From JAOUGY01 sp963785075 (lineage in GTDB: Bacteria; Actinomycetota; Acidimicrobiia; Spongiisociales; ZC4RG35), in NCBI GenBank assembly GCA_963785075.1, contig CAWATW010000007.1:434001-498000 (forward strand): DNA of 64,000 bases. Direction: 5' to 3'. Below the pieces are notes generated by a model that was not told the origin of the DNA, did not search any database, and worked only from the letters and a program-made list of their open reading frames with translations. Positions 17,433 through 25,731 of the stretch are shown one piece after another. How positions within the stretch are numbered: position 1 is the first letter of the stretch; the number at the start of each line of letters is the position of its first letter. The position numbers were made by a program, and so were the translations under genes.

Positions 17433-18122
17433 GTGACGAACCCGAGTCCCACGCTGAACCAGGTTCTGACCTCGGCAGCTCGTTTGCAGGAGGTCGTGCC
17501 TGACGCCGTTCTCGTAGGTGGCTCTGCTGCCGCGCTCCACGCCGGTCACCGTGATTCCTTCGACCACGACCATGTCCTCTCCGATCTCGTCGAGCGATAC
17601 GAGGCGGTGTTGGAGGCAGTCGAGGCCACCGAAGGGTGGGCAACCTCGGTGCGCGCATCGAAACCCCCGTTCACGATCATGGGTCGACTCGGCGGCGTGG
17701 AGGCCGGGCTCCGGCAGATGCGCCGCACCCGACCGCTCGAGACCTGCAGGGTGGACGTCGGGGACGGTGCCACGGTCGTGGCACCCACTGCGCCCGAGGC
17801 ATTGCGTGTCAAGGCGTTCCTGGTCGTGCAACGAAACGTCGTGCGTGACTATCTCGACGTCGTTGCGTTGGCCGATCATCTCGGACACGACGTCGCCGTC
17901 GATGTCCTGTCTGACATCGATGCCTACTACGAGGATCGTTCCGGTGAGCAAGGGTCGGTGCTCACCTCGCTCGTGATCGCACTCGCCGATCCCAACCCGC
18001 GTGACACCGATGTGATCGACGAGTTGCCACGCTACAAGCGGCTCGACGAGCGCTACCACCGATGGAGCGATATCGTCGACAGCTGCCGCTCGTTGGCGCT
18101 CCGACTGAGTGGAGCCGGCTGA
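17433..18122 (+). CDS. Nucleotidyltransferase-like putative toxin (AbiEii-like)
   Basis: This 229-residue protein has 'VLVGGSAAALHAGHRDSFDH' at about residues 27-46, a nucleotidyltransferase-fold GGS motif followed by a degenerate acidic pair (DHDHVL), and later 'ALRVKAFLVVQRNVVRDYLD', typical of the AbiEii/AbiGii-related nucleotidyltransferase superfamily. Such proteins act as toxins paired with a small regulator. The TATGAT -10 sets the GTG start. Its stop overlaps the ATG of the XRE gene (TGATG), so the two are translationally coupled. The toxin role is inferred from family and pairing. Confidence 0.65.
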   Translation: MTNPSPTLNQVLTSAARLQEVVPDAVLVGGSAAALHAGHRDSFDHDHVLSDLVERYEAVLEAVEATEGWATSVRASKPPFTIMGRLGGVEAGLRQMRRTRPLETCRVDVGDGATVVAPTAPEALRVKAFLVVQRNVVRDYLDVVALADHLGHDVAVDVLSDIDAYYEDRSGEQGSVLTSLVIALADPNPRDTDVIDELPRYKRLDERYHRWSDIVDSCRSLALRLSGAG

Positions 18123-18556
18123 TGCCGGTCACGTTCCGCAATGTCGATGCGTCGCCGTCAGACGACGTTCGCACATGGCCCTACGAGGCGCTCGTCACCG
18201 TGATCGACCGCGGGCTCGTGCCGGATTGGCAGCCCATCTTCGCCGAGCTCAGTCGGTCCCCCTGGGGCAAGGTGGCTCGGCGCATCGAACGGTATCTGTC
18301 ATATCGAGACCGCGATGGAGTGAGCCTGCTGTTCTCCCTCGCCATCGAGCAGGCCCGCGCCGACGCCAATCGCGCCGACCGCGCCGCAATCGCGGATCGA
18401 GTGCGCTCTGCGGTAGAACGCTCGGGGCTCACCCAGACGGAGTTCGCAGAGGCGGTCGGTACCAGCGCCTCACGTTTGAGCACCTATCTCAGCGGGAAGG
18501 TCGTGCCCTCGGCCGCGATGCTCGTCAGAATTGAACGCGCTGCCGACAGCCACTGA
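18122..18556 (+). CDS. XRE-type HTH protein, putative antitoxin
   Basis: This 144-residue protein carries a C-terminal helix-turn-helix at about 95-140 ('SGLTQTEFAEAVGTSASRLS' then 'TYLSGKVVPSAAMLVRIERA'). Its N-terminal half contains 'RTWPYEALVTVIDRG' and 'WGKVARRIERYLSYRD', probably the partner-binding part. It starts one base inside the stop of the nucleotidyltransferase gene. Toxin-first order with a DNA-binding antitoxin is less common than the reverse but known. It probably binds the dyad at 17413-17428. Confidence 0.75.
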   Translation: MPVTFRNVDASPSDDVRTWPYEALVTVIDRGLVPDWQPIFAELSRSPWGKVARRIERYLSYRDRDGVSLLFSLAIEQARADANRADRAAIADRVRSAVERSGLTQTEFAEAVGTSASRLSTYLSGKVVPSAAMLVRIERAADSH

Positions 18557-18655
18557 TCGAGCGCGAGTCCGGAATCCATGAAGGTGGGTCCGGTCTCGGA
18601 CGATGTTCTCGCCATGATCAGGAAACCCCGAGGGCTGCCTGGGCGTCGGAAGAAC

Positions 18656-19921
18656 ATGCGATCCTTGTGGACGTTGATGGCCTTGGCCTGGGCGCTCGTC
18701 GCCTGTGGCACGCCGGCTCTCGTCGAAACCACCACGCCAGGCAACGGCGTCGTCGAGTCGACCGTTCCGATCATCGCCGACCCCACCTCGACCGCGCCAC
18801 CCACCGATGGTGCGCTCGAGGAGTTGGCCGCGGCGCGGGCTCGATGGGCGGCTGCCGGGCTGCAGACCTACACGTACCGCTTCCTCGACGACTGTGGCGA
18901 GTGCGATCAGCTCCCCGAGCAGACTGCGGTCGTGTGGGACGGGCGCGTTGTCGACCCGCGCGGCCGCACGGCATCGGTCGAGGACGCTTTCGCTCTCATC
19001 GAGCAAGCCATTACATCGGGCCTGGATATCGAGGTCGCATACGATCCCCAGCTCGGCTACCCGGCCGAAATGTGGATCGACCGGGAGGCGAGAGCGTACG
19101 ACGGCGGAACCCACCTGCTGTTCAGCGAGTTGGAGCCCGGATTGCCGGGCGACGAGGCGTCGATCGATGCTCACCGCGCCGCCTGGACTCGGTGGCGCGA
19201 GAACGGACCCACGGCCTACGAGTACGACGCGCAGGTCGTGTGCGACTGTGAATACGAGGCCATCATGCATACCGAGGTGGTCGACGGCCGGATCGCATCG
19301 TTCGACTTCGAGACGCCCCGATCGGACGAGATCACCGTCTCGCCGATCACCATCGACCAGCTCTTCCGAGACGTCGAGTCGATGCTCTCTGGCGAGATCA
19401 TCGACGGCACTCGAGTGAGCGGGTCTGCGCTCTACGACGACGAGTGGGGATTCCCGGTCTGGATCGGGCTCGACATCGAGGTGGTCGATTTGGATGGCTC
19501 CTCGATCGACCCCCCTCTCCCGGACAGGCTGGTGTTCGCGGTCAGCGGGCTCGCTCCGATCGGTACGAATGGACTCGGTGACAGCGAGTCGGCGAGAGCG
19601 ACGTGGGACGCTCTGGGGCGTGACACCTACACCTATGAGATCGTGTTCCATGACATGGAGGCGGCCGGCTTCTCCCATCCCCTCACGGTCGAAGTGGTGG
19701 CCGGCGAGATCGTCTCGGTCACGCAGAATGGGCTCGAGATCCGGGTCGTCGAGACCGAGATTCCAACGATCGACGACCTCTTCGACATGATCTCGCTCTG
19801 GACCGGCGACGGCAGCCAGGTCGATGTCATCTACGACATCGAGCACGGGTATCCCAGCGTGGTGGTCGCCGTCCATCCCGACGGATCCGCTTTCGCCGTG
19901 TCGGTCTCGCTCGTGGACTGA
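18656..19921 (+). CDS. Lipoprotein with three DUF6174-like repeats
   Basis: This 421-residue protein has a lipobox 'WALVACG' (Cys17) and three related units of about 125 residues. Each begins with an 'ARARW..GLQTYTYRF'-type helix-strand and continues with a 'VxDGxxxS...' strand, then a helix and 'VxYDxxxGYP'. Units 1 and 2 carry Cys pairs ('DDCGECD', 'VVCDCEYE'), while unit 3 lacks them. DUF6174 proteins are secreted or lipid-anchored and of unknown function. The ATG at 18656 is preceded by GGAAGA. It follows the TA-like pair by 99 nt and may be independent. Confidence 0.7.
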   Translation: MRSLWTLMALAWALVACGTPALVETTTPGNGVVESTVPIIADPTSTAPPTDGALEELAAARARWAAAGLQTYTYRFLDDCGECDQLPEQTAVVWDGRVVDPRGRTASVEDAFALIEQAITSGLDIEVAYDPQLGYPAEMWIDREARAYDGGTHLLFSELEPGLPGDEASIDAHRAAWTRWRENGPTAYEYDAQVVCDCEYEAIMHTEVVDGRIASFDFETPRSDEITVSPITIDQLFRDVESMLSGEIIDGTRVSGSALYDDEWGFPVWIGLDIEVVDLDGSSIDPPLPDRLVFAVSGLAPIGTNGLGDSESARATWDALGRDTYTYEIVFHDMEAAGFSHPLTVEVVAGEIVSVTQNGLEIRVVETEIPTIDDLFDMISLWTGDGSQVDVIYDIEHGYPSVVVAVHPDGSAFAVSVSLVD

Positions 19922-20017
19922 CAAATTGCCGCAGATCAGCGCAAGATCGCCGTCGAGAGCGCCGGCTTGCACGACCAGCGCGCGGCAGCGCCCTCAGACC
20001 TGTCGTAGCATCCCGAC

Positions 20018-20464
20018 ATGGCCGATCTTTTCGTCCCCGTAGACTTCGTCGTTCCCGCCGACTTCGATGCACCGGGCTTCCGTCTCGAACCGCTCGGACC
20101 CGAGCACAACGAACGCGACCACGAGGCATGGATGTCGAGCATCGATCACATCCACGCCACCCCCGGCTTCCCCGATGGCAGTTGGCCCAGCCCCATGAGC
20201 CTCGAGAGGAATCTCGCCGATCTCGAACGCCACGCTCGCGACTTCGCCGATCGCAAGGGCTTCACCTACTCGATACTCGACGGCGGCGACGTCATCGGGT
20301 GCCTGTACATCTATCCGTCGTCGGAGCCCGGTCACGACGCCGAGGTCAAGTCGTGGGTCACCGCAGACCGCGCCGAGATGGACGCCGTGGTTCGGCGATC
20401 GGTGAGCGGGTGGCTGGAAGCCGAATGGCCCTTCGAGAACCCTGACTACCCGGGGTCGGAGTAA
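20018..20464 (+). CDS. GNAT-like N-acetyltransferase
   Basis: This 148-residue protein has the N-terminal 'GFRLEPLGPEHNERDHEAW' and central 'FTYSILDGGDVIGCLYIYPS' strands of a GNAT fold, followed by 'VKSWVTADRAEMDAVVRRSV'. The usual acetyl-CoA pyrophosphate loop (R/Q-x2-G-x-G/A) is not clear, so activity is uncertain. A TAGCAT -10 (20006-20011) ends 6 nt before the ATG, suggesting a leaderless mRNA. It converges on the S4 protein gene with a 15-bp gap. Confidence 0.65.
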   Translation: MADLFVPVDFVVPADFDAPGFRLEPLGPEHNERDHEAWMSSIDHIHATPGFPDGSWPSPMSLERNLADLERHARDFADRKGFTYSILDGGDVIGCLYIYPSSEPGHDAEVKSWVTADRAEMDAVVRRSVSGWLEAEWPFENPDYPGSE

Positions 20465-20479
20465 CCCATAGGTCGGAGA

Positions 20480-20851
20480 TCACTGCAGACCGCGGAGACG
20501 GTCGATCTGGCGGCGATCGCGTTTGGTGGGTCGCCCCGCCCCTCGATCACGGGTGGCAAACCGTAGTTGGCGGTCGTCTCGCGATGGCGGCGGTGGACTG
20601 TGATCGACGAAGCATTCTGCGGCGATCTGAGCACCGACCCGCTTGCGCAGCACCCGGACCACCTCGACGTTTCGCTGCCGGCCATCGAGGTAGGCGTCGA
20701 TTCGATCGCCCGGCCTCGTCGGGCTCGCCGGCTTGGCCGGCCGGCCATTGATCTTCACGTGCCCGCCTCGGCACGAGGCCGAGGAGGCCGATCGGGTCTT
20801 GGTCAGGCGAACGGCGTAGAGCCACTGGTCGATGCGGACTGTCTCGTCGAT
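20480..20851 (-). CDS. S4-domain RNA-binding protein (Hsp15-like) with apparent ATC start
   Basis: The reading frame encodes a full S4 domain: 'RIDQWLYAVRLTKTRSAS', 'GGHVKINGRPAKPASPTRPG', 'DRIDAYLDGRQRNVEVVRVL', followed by a basic C-terminus, as in Hsp15-type proteins that bind stalled 50S subunits. No ATG, GTG, TTG or CTG lies in frame between an upstream TGA (20870-20872) and the S4 domain. The first conventional start, GTG at 20758, would remove the first third of the domain. ATC at 20849-20851 sits where homologues would begin, preceded by TAAGACT and GGCGGC, a leaderless-promoter layout like that of the TetR gene at 2883. The product would be 123 residues. Confidence 0.65.
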   Translation of the reverse strand: MDETVRIDQWLYAVRLTKTRSASSASCRGGHVKINGRPAKPASPTRPGDRIDAYLDGRQRNVEVVRVLRKRVGAQIAAECFVDHSPPPPSRDDRQLRFATRDRGAGRPTKRDRRQIDRLRGLQ

Positions 20852-21056
20852 GCCGCCAGTCTTACACCTTCACGGGTGGTACGGGTAGCTGCGTCGGGTG
20901 TCGCCGGACCCGTCGCCGGCAGCGAGTCCTCGGCTTGGCCCCCGATCGCGCAAGCCGGCGCGAATCGCCGGCGCGCGAACGCCAAAGAGACGAAGGGAGT
21001 GGACCCTCATGATGTGCTGGACGTCATCGACCTGCCGTACCCAAGACGATGACGAT

Positions 21057-21096
21057 CATGCGCTCATTCGGCGAGGAAACCCCGAATGAGCGCATG
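21057..21096 (-). terminator. Hairpin downstream of nrdJ
   Basis: A perfect 15-bp stem, CATGCGCTCATTCGG (21057-21071) with CCGAATGAGCGCATG (21082-21096), has a 10-nt loop and begins 14 nt after the nrdJ stop. It lacks a strong U-run on the minus strand but is the obvious transcription stop or 3'-end stabiliser for nrdJ. Confidence 0.6.
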
Positions 21097-21109
21097 ACGC
21101 TTCACGACA

Positions 21110-24100
21110 TCAGCTGCAGCCGAGGCTGTTTCCGCAGTTGAGGCACTTGTAGCAAGAGCCGTTGCGGACGGTGATGTGACCGCATGTGTCGCAGAGCGGG
21201 GCGTCGCCCATCATGTCGCTCAGTGCAGCGTTCATGCTGGCGGTGCCGGCGTCGACCGCCGCCATCGCCATGGCGTTGCCGTTGCTCACCTTGGCCGCCG
21301 CCACGGCGGAGCCTTCTCGAGCGACTGCCGTCACCGCGCCGTCGTCGTTGCTCGGCGCCGTCACCGTTCCTTCGGTGAACTTCACCGCACTCGCCACGGC
21401 GTCTACATCCTTCTCGGCAGCGGCGTCAGTGAGGTCGAGCTGAACACCCGCCTCGACGGCCAGGCCCTTTGCCGGCTCCGGCAATTCGCCGTCGCGAACC
21501 GGGGGAACCTGCGCCAGCTCGTCACGGTGCAGGTACTCCACGCCGAGGGCACGGAACACGTAATCCACGATCGAGTTCGACATCTTGATGTTGGGATGTC
21601 CCTCCACCATGCCGCGTGGCTCGAAGGTCTGGAACGTGAACGTGTCGACGAACTCCTGGAGCGGCACGCCGTACTGCAGGCCCTTCGACACTGCGATGGC
21701 GAAACAACTCAGGATGCCCTTGAGTGTCGCACCCTCCTTGGCCAGATCGATGAAGACCTCGCCGAGCGTGCCGTCCTCGTATTCGCCGGTGCGGAGATAG
21801 ACCTTGTGGCCGCCGACCCGCGCCTCCTGTGTGTATCCGCCACGACGGGCCGGCATCACGAAGCGGGGTGGCGCCATACCCAGTGCGTACGCCTGAGTGG
21901 GGGAGACGCCGGCTGGGATCTGACCCCAGGCGATCGTCTTCTCCATCTCGTGGGCGACCGTGATCTCCTCGGATTCCTCATCGGACTGGCCGTCGTCGCT
22001 GGACGAGTTCAGCGGCTGGGCTGCTTTGGAGCCGTCCCGATACAGGGCCATCGCCTTCAGGCCCAGCTCCCAGCTCATCCGATACGACTCTTCGATGTCC
22101 TCGGTGGTCGCCTCGTTGGGCATGTTGATGGTCTTCGAGATCGCGCCGGAGATGAACGGCTGGGCGGCGGCCATCATCTTGATGTGCCCGGTGTGATGGA
22201 TGAACCGTGTGCCGTACTTGCCGTTCTTGTTGGCGGTGTCGAACACCGACAGATGTTCGGGAGCCAGATGTGGTGCGCCCTCGATGGTCTGACGGCCACA
22301 GATGTGGTCGTTGGCCCGGGTGATCTGGTCCCTGGAGAAGCCGAGCGCACGCAACAGATCGAAGTCGAAGCTCGTGTACTCGTCGACCTCGAAGCCGAGG
22401 CGCTGCAGAGCGGCTTCGCCCACCACGAACACGTTGAAGGCGTGCTTCAACTCGAACACGGTAGGGAGGGTCTTCTCGAGCTTGTCGACCTCTTCGTCGG
22501 TGAAGCCCTTGTCCAAGAGGGCGCCTCGGTCGATGCCGGGTGCGTTTTCGAAGCTCGACGTGCCGACGATGTACTTCACGACGTCGTCGATCTGCGACTC
22601 CGTGTATCCGAGGTGGCGAAGGGCGGGTGACACCGACTGGTTGACGATCTTGAAGTACCCCCCGCCTGCCAGCTTCTTGAACTTGACCAAAGCGAAGTCG
22701 GGCTCCACGCCCGTGGTGTCGCAGTCCATCAGCAGACCGATGGTGCCGGTGGGTGCCAAGACGGTGGCCTGTGCATTGCGATACCCGTGCTGTTCACCGA
22801 GCGTCAGCGCGAGGTCCCAGCTCTCGCGAGCTGCCAGCAGCAGGTCGAGCGGCGCCAGCGTCTGGTCGATGCTCATCACGTGGCTGGTCACGCCTTCGAA
22901 CTCGTCGACCTGCGCTCCGTAGGCGGCGCGCCGATGGTTGCGAATCACCCGCAACATGTGCTCGCGGTTCTCCTCGAACCGGGGGAACGTCCCCACGACC
23001 GAGGCCATCTCGGCCGAGGTGGCGTACGAGTACCCGGTCAGCACTGCCGTGAGTGCGCCTGCGATGGCGCGGCCACGGTCGGAGTCATAGGCGATGCCCT
23101 GCTGCATGAGCAGCGATCCCAGGTTGGCGTACCCGAGACCCAGGGTCCGGTAGTCGTAGGAGCCCTGAGCGATCTCTGCCGAAGGGAAGTGGGCCATCGC
23201 CACCGAGATCTCCAACACGATGGTCCAGATGCGGATCGCGTGCTGGTACGCCTCGATGTCGAATGCGCTGGTTTCGGTGTCGTAGAACTTGATGAGGTTC
23301 AGCGACGCCAGGTTGCAGGCCGTGTCGTCCAGGAACATGTATTCGGAGCAGGGGTTCGACGCCTTGATGCGACCACCGGCGGGGCACGTGTGCCATTCGT
23401 TGATGGTGGTGTCGAACTGAAGTCCGGGATCGGCACAGGCCCAGGCGGCCTCTGCGATCTTGCTCCACAGGTCGCGAGCCTTGATCGTCTTGCGGACGTC
23501 GCCGGTCGAACGGTTGATCAGGTGCCAGTCGCCGTCTTCCATCACGGCCTGGACGAAGTCGTTGGTGACCCGCACGGAGTTGTTCGAGTTCTGCCCGGAC
23601 ACCGTGGCGTAGGCCTCGCCGTTGAAGTCGGCCGGGAAGCCGCCGTGCTGGATGAGGAGTCGTGCCTTCTCCTCTTCGACCTTCTTCCAGTCGACGAACG
23701 TCTCGACGTCGGGATGATCGACATCGAGGATGACCATTTTGGCGGCGCGTCGGGTGGTGCCGCCCGACTTGATGGCGCCGGCTGCGCGGTCGCCGATCTT
23801 GAGGAAGCTCATGACGCCGGAGCTCTTGCCGCCGCCGGACAGCTGCTCGTTCTCGGCGCGGATCGACGAGAAGTTCGAGCCGGCGCCGGAACCGAATTTG
23901 AAGATCCGGGCCTCACGGGTCCAGAGGTCCATGATTCCGCCCGGATTCACCAGGTCGTCCTTCACGCTCAGGATGAAGCAGGCGTGCGGCGAAGGCCGGG
24001 AGTACGAGTCGGGGGAGGCGACCATCTCCTCGGTCTCGGGGTCGACGTACCAGAAACCCTGCGCCGGACCCGTGAGACCGTAGGAGTGGAAGAGGCCGGT

Positions 24101-24547
24101 GTTGAACCACTGCGGCGAGTTGGGTGCGGCCATCTGGGTGGCGAGCATGTACTTGAGCTCGTCCTCGAAGGCAGAGGCGTCGTCGGTGGTCGCGAAGTAG
24201 CCGTGCTTCTCGCCCCAGTGCCTCCAGGTACCGGCCAGACGATCGAAGACCTGCTTCGCCGAGCGCTCCGGTCCGGTGACCGGCTTGCCCTCCTCGTCGA
24301 CGAGGGGCTCGCCGGCGTCGTCGAACTGAGGCACACCTGCTTTGCGGAAATACTTCGACACCATGATGTCGGCTGCCACCTGAGACCACCCGGCTGGGAT
24401 CTCGGCGGCGAGCATCTCGAAGACGATCGAACCATCGGGATTGGTGATCCTCGAATCACGGTGCGACCACGCGATGGTGTCGTACGGATCGGTGCCTTCT
24501 GTGGTGAACCGACGTTCGACCCGCAGACCGGTGGTGACTTTGGACAT
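21110..24547 (-). CDS. nrdJ: Vitamin B12-dependent (class II) ribonucleoside-diphosphate reductase
   Basis: This 1145-residue class II ribonucleotide reductase makes deoxyribonucleotides using adenosylcobalamin. Recognisable blocks are 'NSPQWFNTGLF', 'GSGAGSNFSSIR', 'QNSNNSVRVTNDF', the active-site loop 'NPCSEYMFLDDTACNLASLN' with Cys400 and Glu402, and 'CDTTGVEPDFALVKFKKLAG'. The C-terminus has a Cys-rich metal-binding module, 'LCDTCGHITVRNGSCYKCLN', then 'CGNSLGCS'. GGGAGGA precedes the ATG. The promoter carries two NrdR boxes 31 bp apart, so expression is probably repressed by NrdR when dNTP/ATP levels allow. A hairpin follows the stop. Confidence 0.97.
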   Translation of the reverse strand: MSKVTTGLRVERRFTTEGTDPYDTIAWSHRDSRITNPDGSIVFEMLAAEIPAGWSQVAADIMVSKYFRKAGVPQFDDAGEPLVDEEGKPVTGPERSAKQVFDRLAGTWRHWGEKHGYFATTDDASAFEDELKYMLATQMAAPNSPQWFNTGLFHSYGLTGPAQGFWYVDPETEEMVASPDSYSRPSPHACFILSVKDDLVNPGGIMDLWTREARIFKFGSGAGSNFSSIRAENEQLSGGGKSSGVMSFLKIGDRAAGAIKSGGTTRRAAKMVILDVDHPDVETFVDWKKVEEEKARLLIQHGGFPADFNGEAYATVSGQNSNNSVRVTNDFVQAVMEDGDWHLINRSTGDVRKTIKARDLWSKIAEAAWACADPGLQFDTTINEWHTCPAGGRIKASNPCSEYMFLDDTACNLASLNLIKFYDTETSAFDIEAYQHAIRIWTIVLEISVAMAHFPSAEIAQGSYDYRTLGLGYANLGSLLMQQGIAYDSDRGRAIAGALTAVLTGYSYATSAEMASVVGTFPRFEENREHMLRVIRNHRRAAYGAQVDEFEGVTSHVMSIDQTLAPLDLLLAARESWDLALTLGEQHGYRNAQATVLAPTGTIGLLMDCDTTGVEPDFALVKFKKLAGGGYFKIVNQSVSPALRHLGYTESQIDDVVKYIVGTSSFENAPGIDRGALLDKGFTDEEVDKLEKTLPTVFELKHAFNVFVVGEAALQRLGFEVDEYTSFDFDLLRALGFSRDQITRANDHICGRQTIEGAPHLAPEHLSVFDTANKNGKYGTRFIHHTGHIKMMAAAQPFISGAISKTINMPNEATTEDIEESYRMSWELGLKAMALYRDGSKAAQPLNSSSDDGQSDEESEEITVAHEMEKTIAWGQIPAGVSPTQAYALGMAPPRFVMPARRGGYTQEARVGGHKVYLRTGEYEDGTLGEVFIDLAKEGATLKGILSCFAIAVSKGLQYGVPLQEFVDTFTFQTFEPRGMVEGHPNIKMSNSIVDYVFRALGVEYLHRDELAQVPPVRDGELPEPAKGLAVEAGVQLDLTDAAAEKDVDAVASAVKFTEGTVTAPSNDDGAVTAVAREGSAVAAAKVSNGNAMAMAAVDAGTASMNAALSDMMGDAPLCDTCGHITVRNGSCYKCLNCGNSLGCS

Positions 24548-24625
24548 GAGGAGTTCCTCCCTCTACTCGCAACTCCTGAGAGCACACCGAATACAGCTCG
24601 GTGAGATCTCGGCTACTCCCTCCCA

Positions 24626-24643
24626 ACCACAAGATGTTGTGGT
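24626..24643. promoter_or_regulatory. NrdR box, promoter-distal copy
   Basis: ACCACAAGATGTTGTGGT is an 18-bp dyad (7-bp arms around GATG) matching the NrdR-box style. It lies in the nrdJ leader. Its centre is 31 bp from the second box, the three-turn spacing usual for NrdR pairs. Confidence 0.8.
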
Positions 24644-24657
24644 CCTCTGCCTGTCGG

Positions 24658-24673
24658 ACACCACATCTTGGGG
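24658..24673. promoter_or_regulatory. NrdR box, promoter-proximal copy
   Basis: Read on the minus strand this is CCCCAAGATGTGGTGT, matching 13 of 16 positions of the other box. It lies just downstream of the nrdJ -10 element and probably covers the transcription start, so NrdR binding would block initiation. Confidence 0.8.
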
Positions 24674-24677
24674 CGGA

Positions 24678-24703
24678 CACATGACTGTAATTACAATCAT
24701 GTG
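24678..24703. promoter_or_regulatory. 26-bp near-perfect palindrome over the nrdJ -10
   Basis: The 13-bp arms CACATGACTGTAA and TTACAATCATGTG differ by one pair. The dyad covers the -10 and most of the spacer of the nrdJ promoter. It does not resemble the two NrdR boxes, so a second, unidentified regulator may bind here. Confidence 0.6.
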
Positions 24704-24712
24704 GTTCGTCAA
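24684..24712 (-). promoter_or_regulatory. nrdJ promoter
   Basis: On the minus strand, TTGACG (24707-24712) is followed by a 17-bp spacer and TACAGT (24684-24689). Both fit sigma-70-type consensus. Transcription would start near 24677, giving a leader of about 130 nt that contains both NrdR boxes. Confidence 0.7.
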
Positions 24713-24826
24713 CGTTTCGGACCGGGAAATTTCGCGAGCGCGCCGATCACGCCGTCGAAAGGGGGAAGTGTGCGGGTAGACAGCCTCCCAGCCCGCAGGA
24801 CGGCACGCTAGAACGCGACTGTGCGC

Positions 24827-24860
24827 TCGCGAAAATCCGGCAGCAGGCGTGTTTTCGCGA
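24827..24860. promoter_or_regulatory. 9-bp inverted repeat upstream of the BTAD regulator
   Basis: TCGCGAAAA (24827-24835) and TTTTCGCGA (24852-24860) are perfectly complementary around a 16-nt loop, about 77 nt before the start of the BTAD regulator. It could be an operator for a dimeric regulator or an mRNA stem. Nothing identifies the partner. Confidence 0.4.
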
Positions 24861-24936
24861 CCGGTCGATGCCGCGTGCGAGGTATCTGATCGGCGTTTGT
24901 TCCGTCGTTGTGACAGGCGCAGCAAAGGGGGCGCGC

Positions 24937-25731
24937 ATGTCGATCGCATCGACAGCCACCGAGACCGCCGTCGTGACTCACGCGACGGTGCGGATGCTCG
25001 GACCACTCGAAATCACAATCGACGGCAAGCCGTTGGAACCACTGCCCGGCAGACTGGCTTCGAACATCTTCCGGTACCTGCTGACCCGAGCGAACCACCG
25101 TTGTCCTCGTGACGTGCTGATCGAGGAGTTCTGGCCCGGCGCCGACCCGTGCGTCGCCAGGAACCGGCTGCAAGTGGCGGTGTCGAGCCTCAGGCGCGTG
25201 ATCCGGCGAGTCACCGATCAGGAGGTCATCGAGTATTGCGGCGAGGCCTATCGGATCTCGGACCGTCTCGAGCTCGAGCTCGACGTGGATCGGTTCCGGA
25301 ATCTCGTGCTCCACGGCCGGAGGGCGGCGGCGGTCGGCGACCGTTTGACCGCGATCCGGCTCCACGAAGACGCGATCCGTCTCTATCGCGATGATCTCGC
25401 ACCCGACGCCGTCTATGACGATTGGGCACTGTTGCCCAGAGAGCGGCTCCGGATCGAGTTCGTCGACGCACTCGACCGGCTGTGCGGGTGGCTGCTGTCG
25501 GAGTGGGATCTCGACCGCCTCCTCCCCGTCGCACAGCGCGTCGTGGAGGTGGATCCCAGCCGCGAGGATGCCCACCGGCTGCTCATGCGGGTCTACGGCT
25601 CCCAAGGGCGGGTGCATCAGGTCGTGCGACAGTACGAGTTTTGCGTGAGGGCGATGAGAGCCGTCCTCGACTCGGACCCGAGCCCGGAGACGCAGGAGAT
25701 GTACCGCCGCCTCCGAGCAGAGATGCGGTGA
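24937..25731 (+). CDS. SARP-like transcriptional regulator with BTAD domain
   Basis: This 264-residue regulator has an OmpR-type winged helix at about 15-100 ('VRMLGPLEITIDGKPLEPLP', 'NRLQVAVSSLRRVIRR') followed by a bacterial transcriptional activation domain at about 105-255 ('DRFRNLVLHGRRAAAVGDR', 'YDDWALLPRERLRIEFVDAL', 'REDAHRLLMRVYGSQGR'). SARPs activate secondary-metabolite or other clusters. No such cluster lies nearby. The ATG at 24937 follows AAAGGGGG. The last 115 bp overlap the 3' end of the convergent HhH gene. Confidence 0.85.
   Translation: MSIASTATETAVVTHATVRMLGPLEITIDGKPLEPLPGRLASNIFRYLLTRANHRCPRDVLIEEFWPGADPCVARNRLQVAVSSLRRVIRRVTDQEVIEYCGEAYRISDRLELELDVDRFRNLVLHGRRAAAVGDRLTAIRLHEDAIRLYRDDLAPDAVYDDWALLPRERLRIEFVDALDRLCGWLLSEWDLDRLLPVAQRVVEVDPSREDAHRLLMRVYGSQGRVHQVVRQYEFCVRAMRAVLDSDPSPETQEMYRRLRAEMR

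Noticed and set aside
21176..24604. Long antisense open frames (about 480 and 600 codons) opposite nrdJ
   Set aside because: No recognisable domains and unusual composition. They mirror the codon bias of nrdJ.
24548..24677. Cobalamin riboswitch upstream of nrdJ
   Set aside because: The predicted leader is only about 130 nt and no B12-box-like sequence was recognised. NrdR boxes explain the region.
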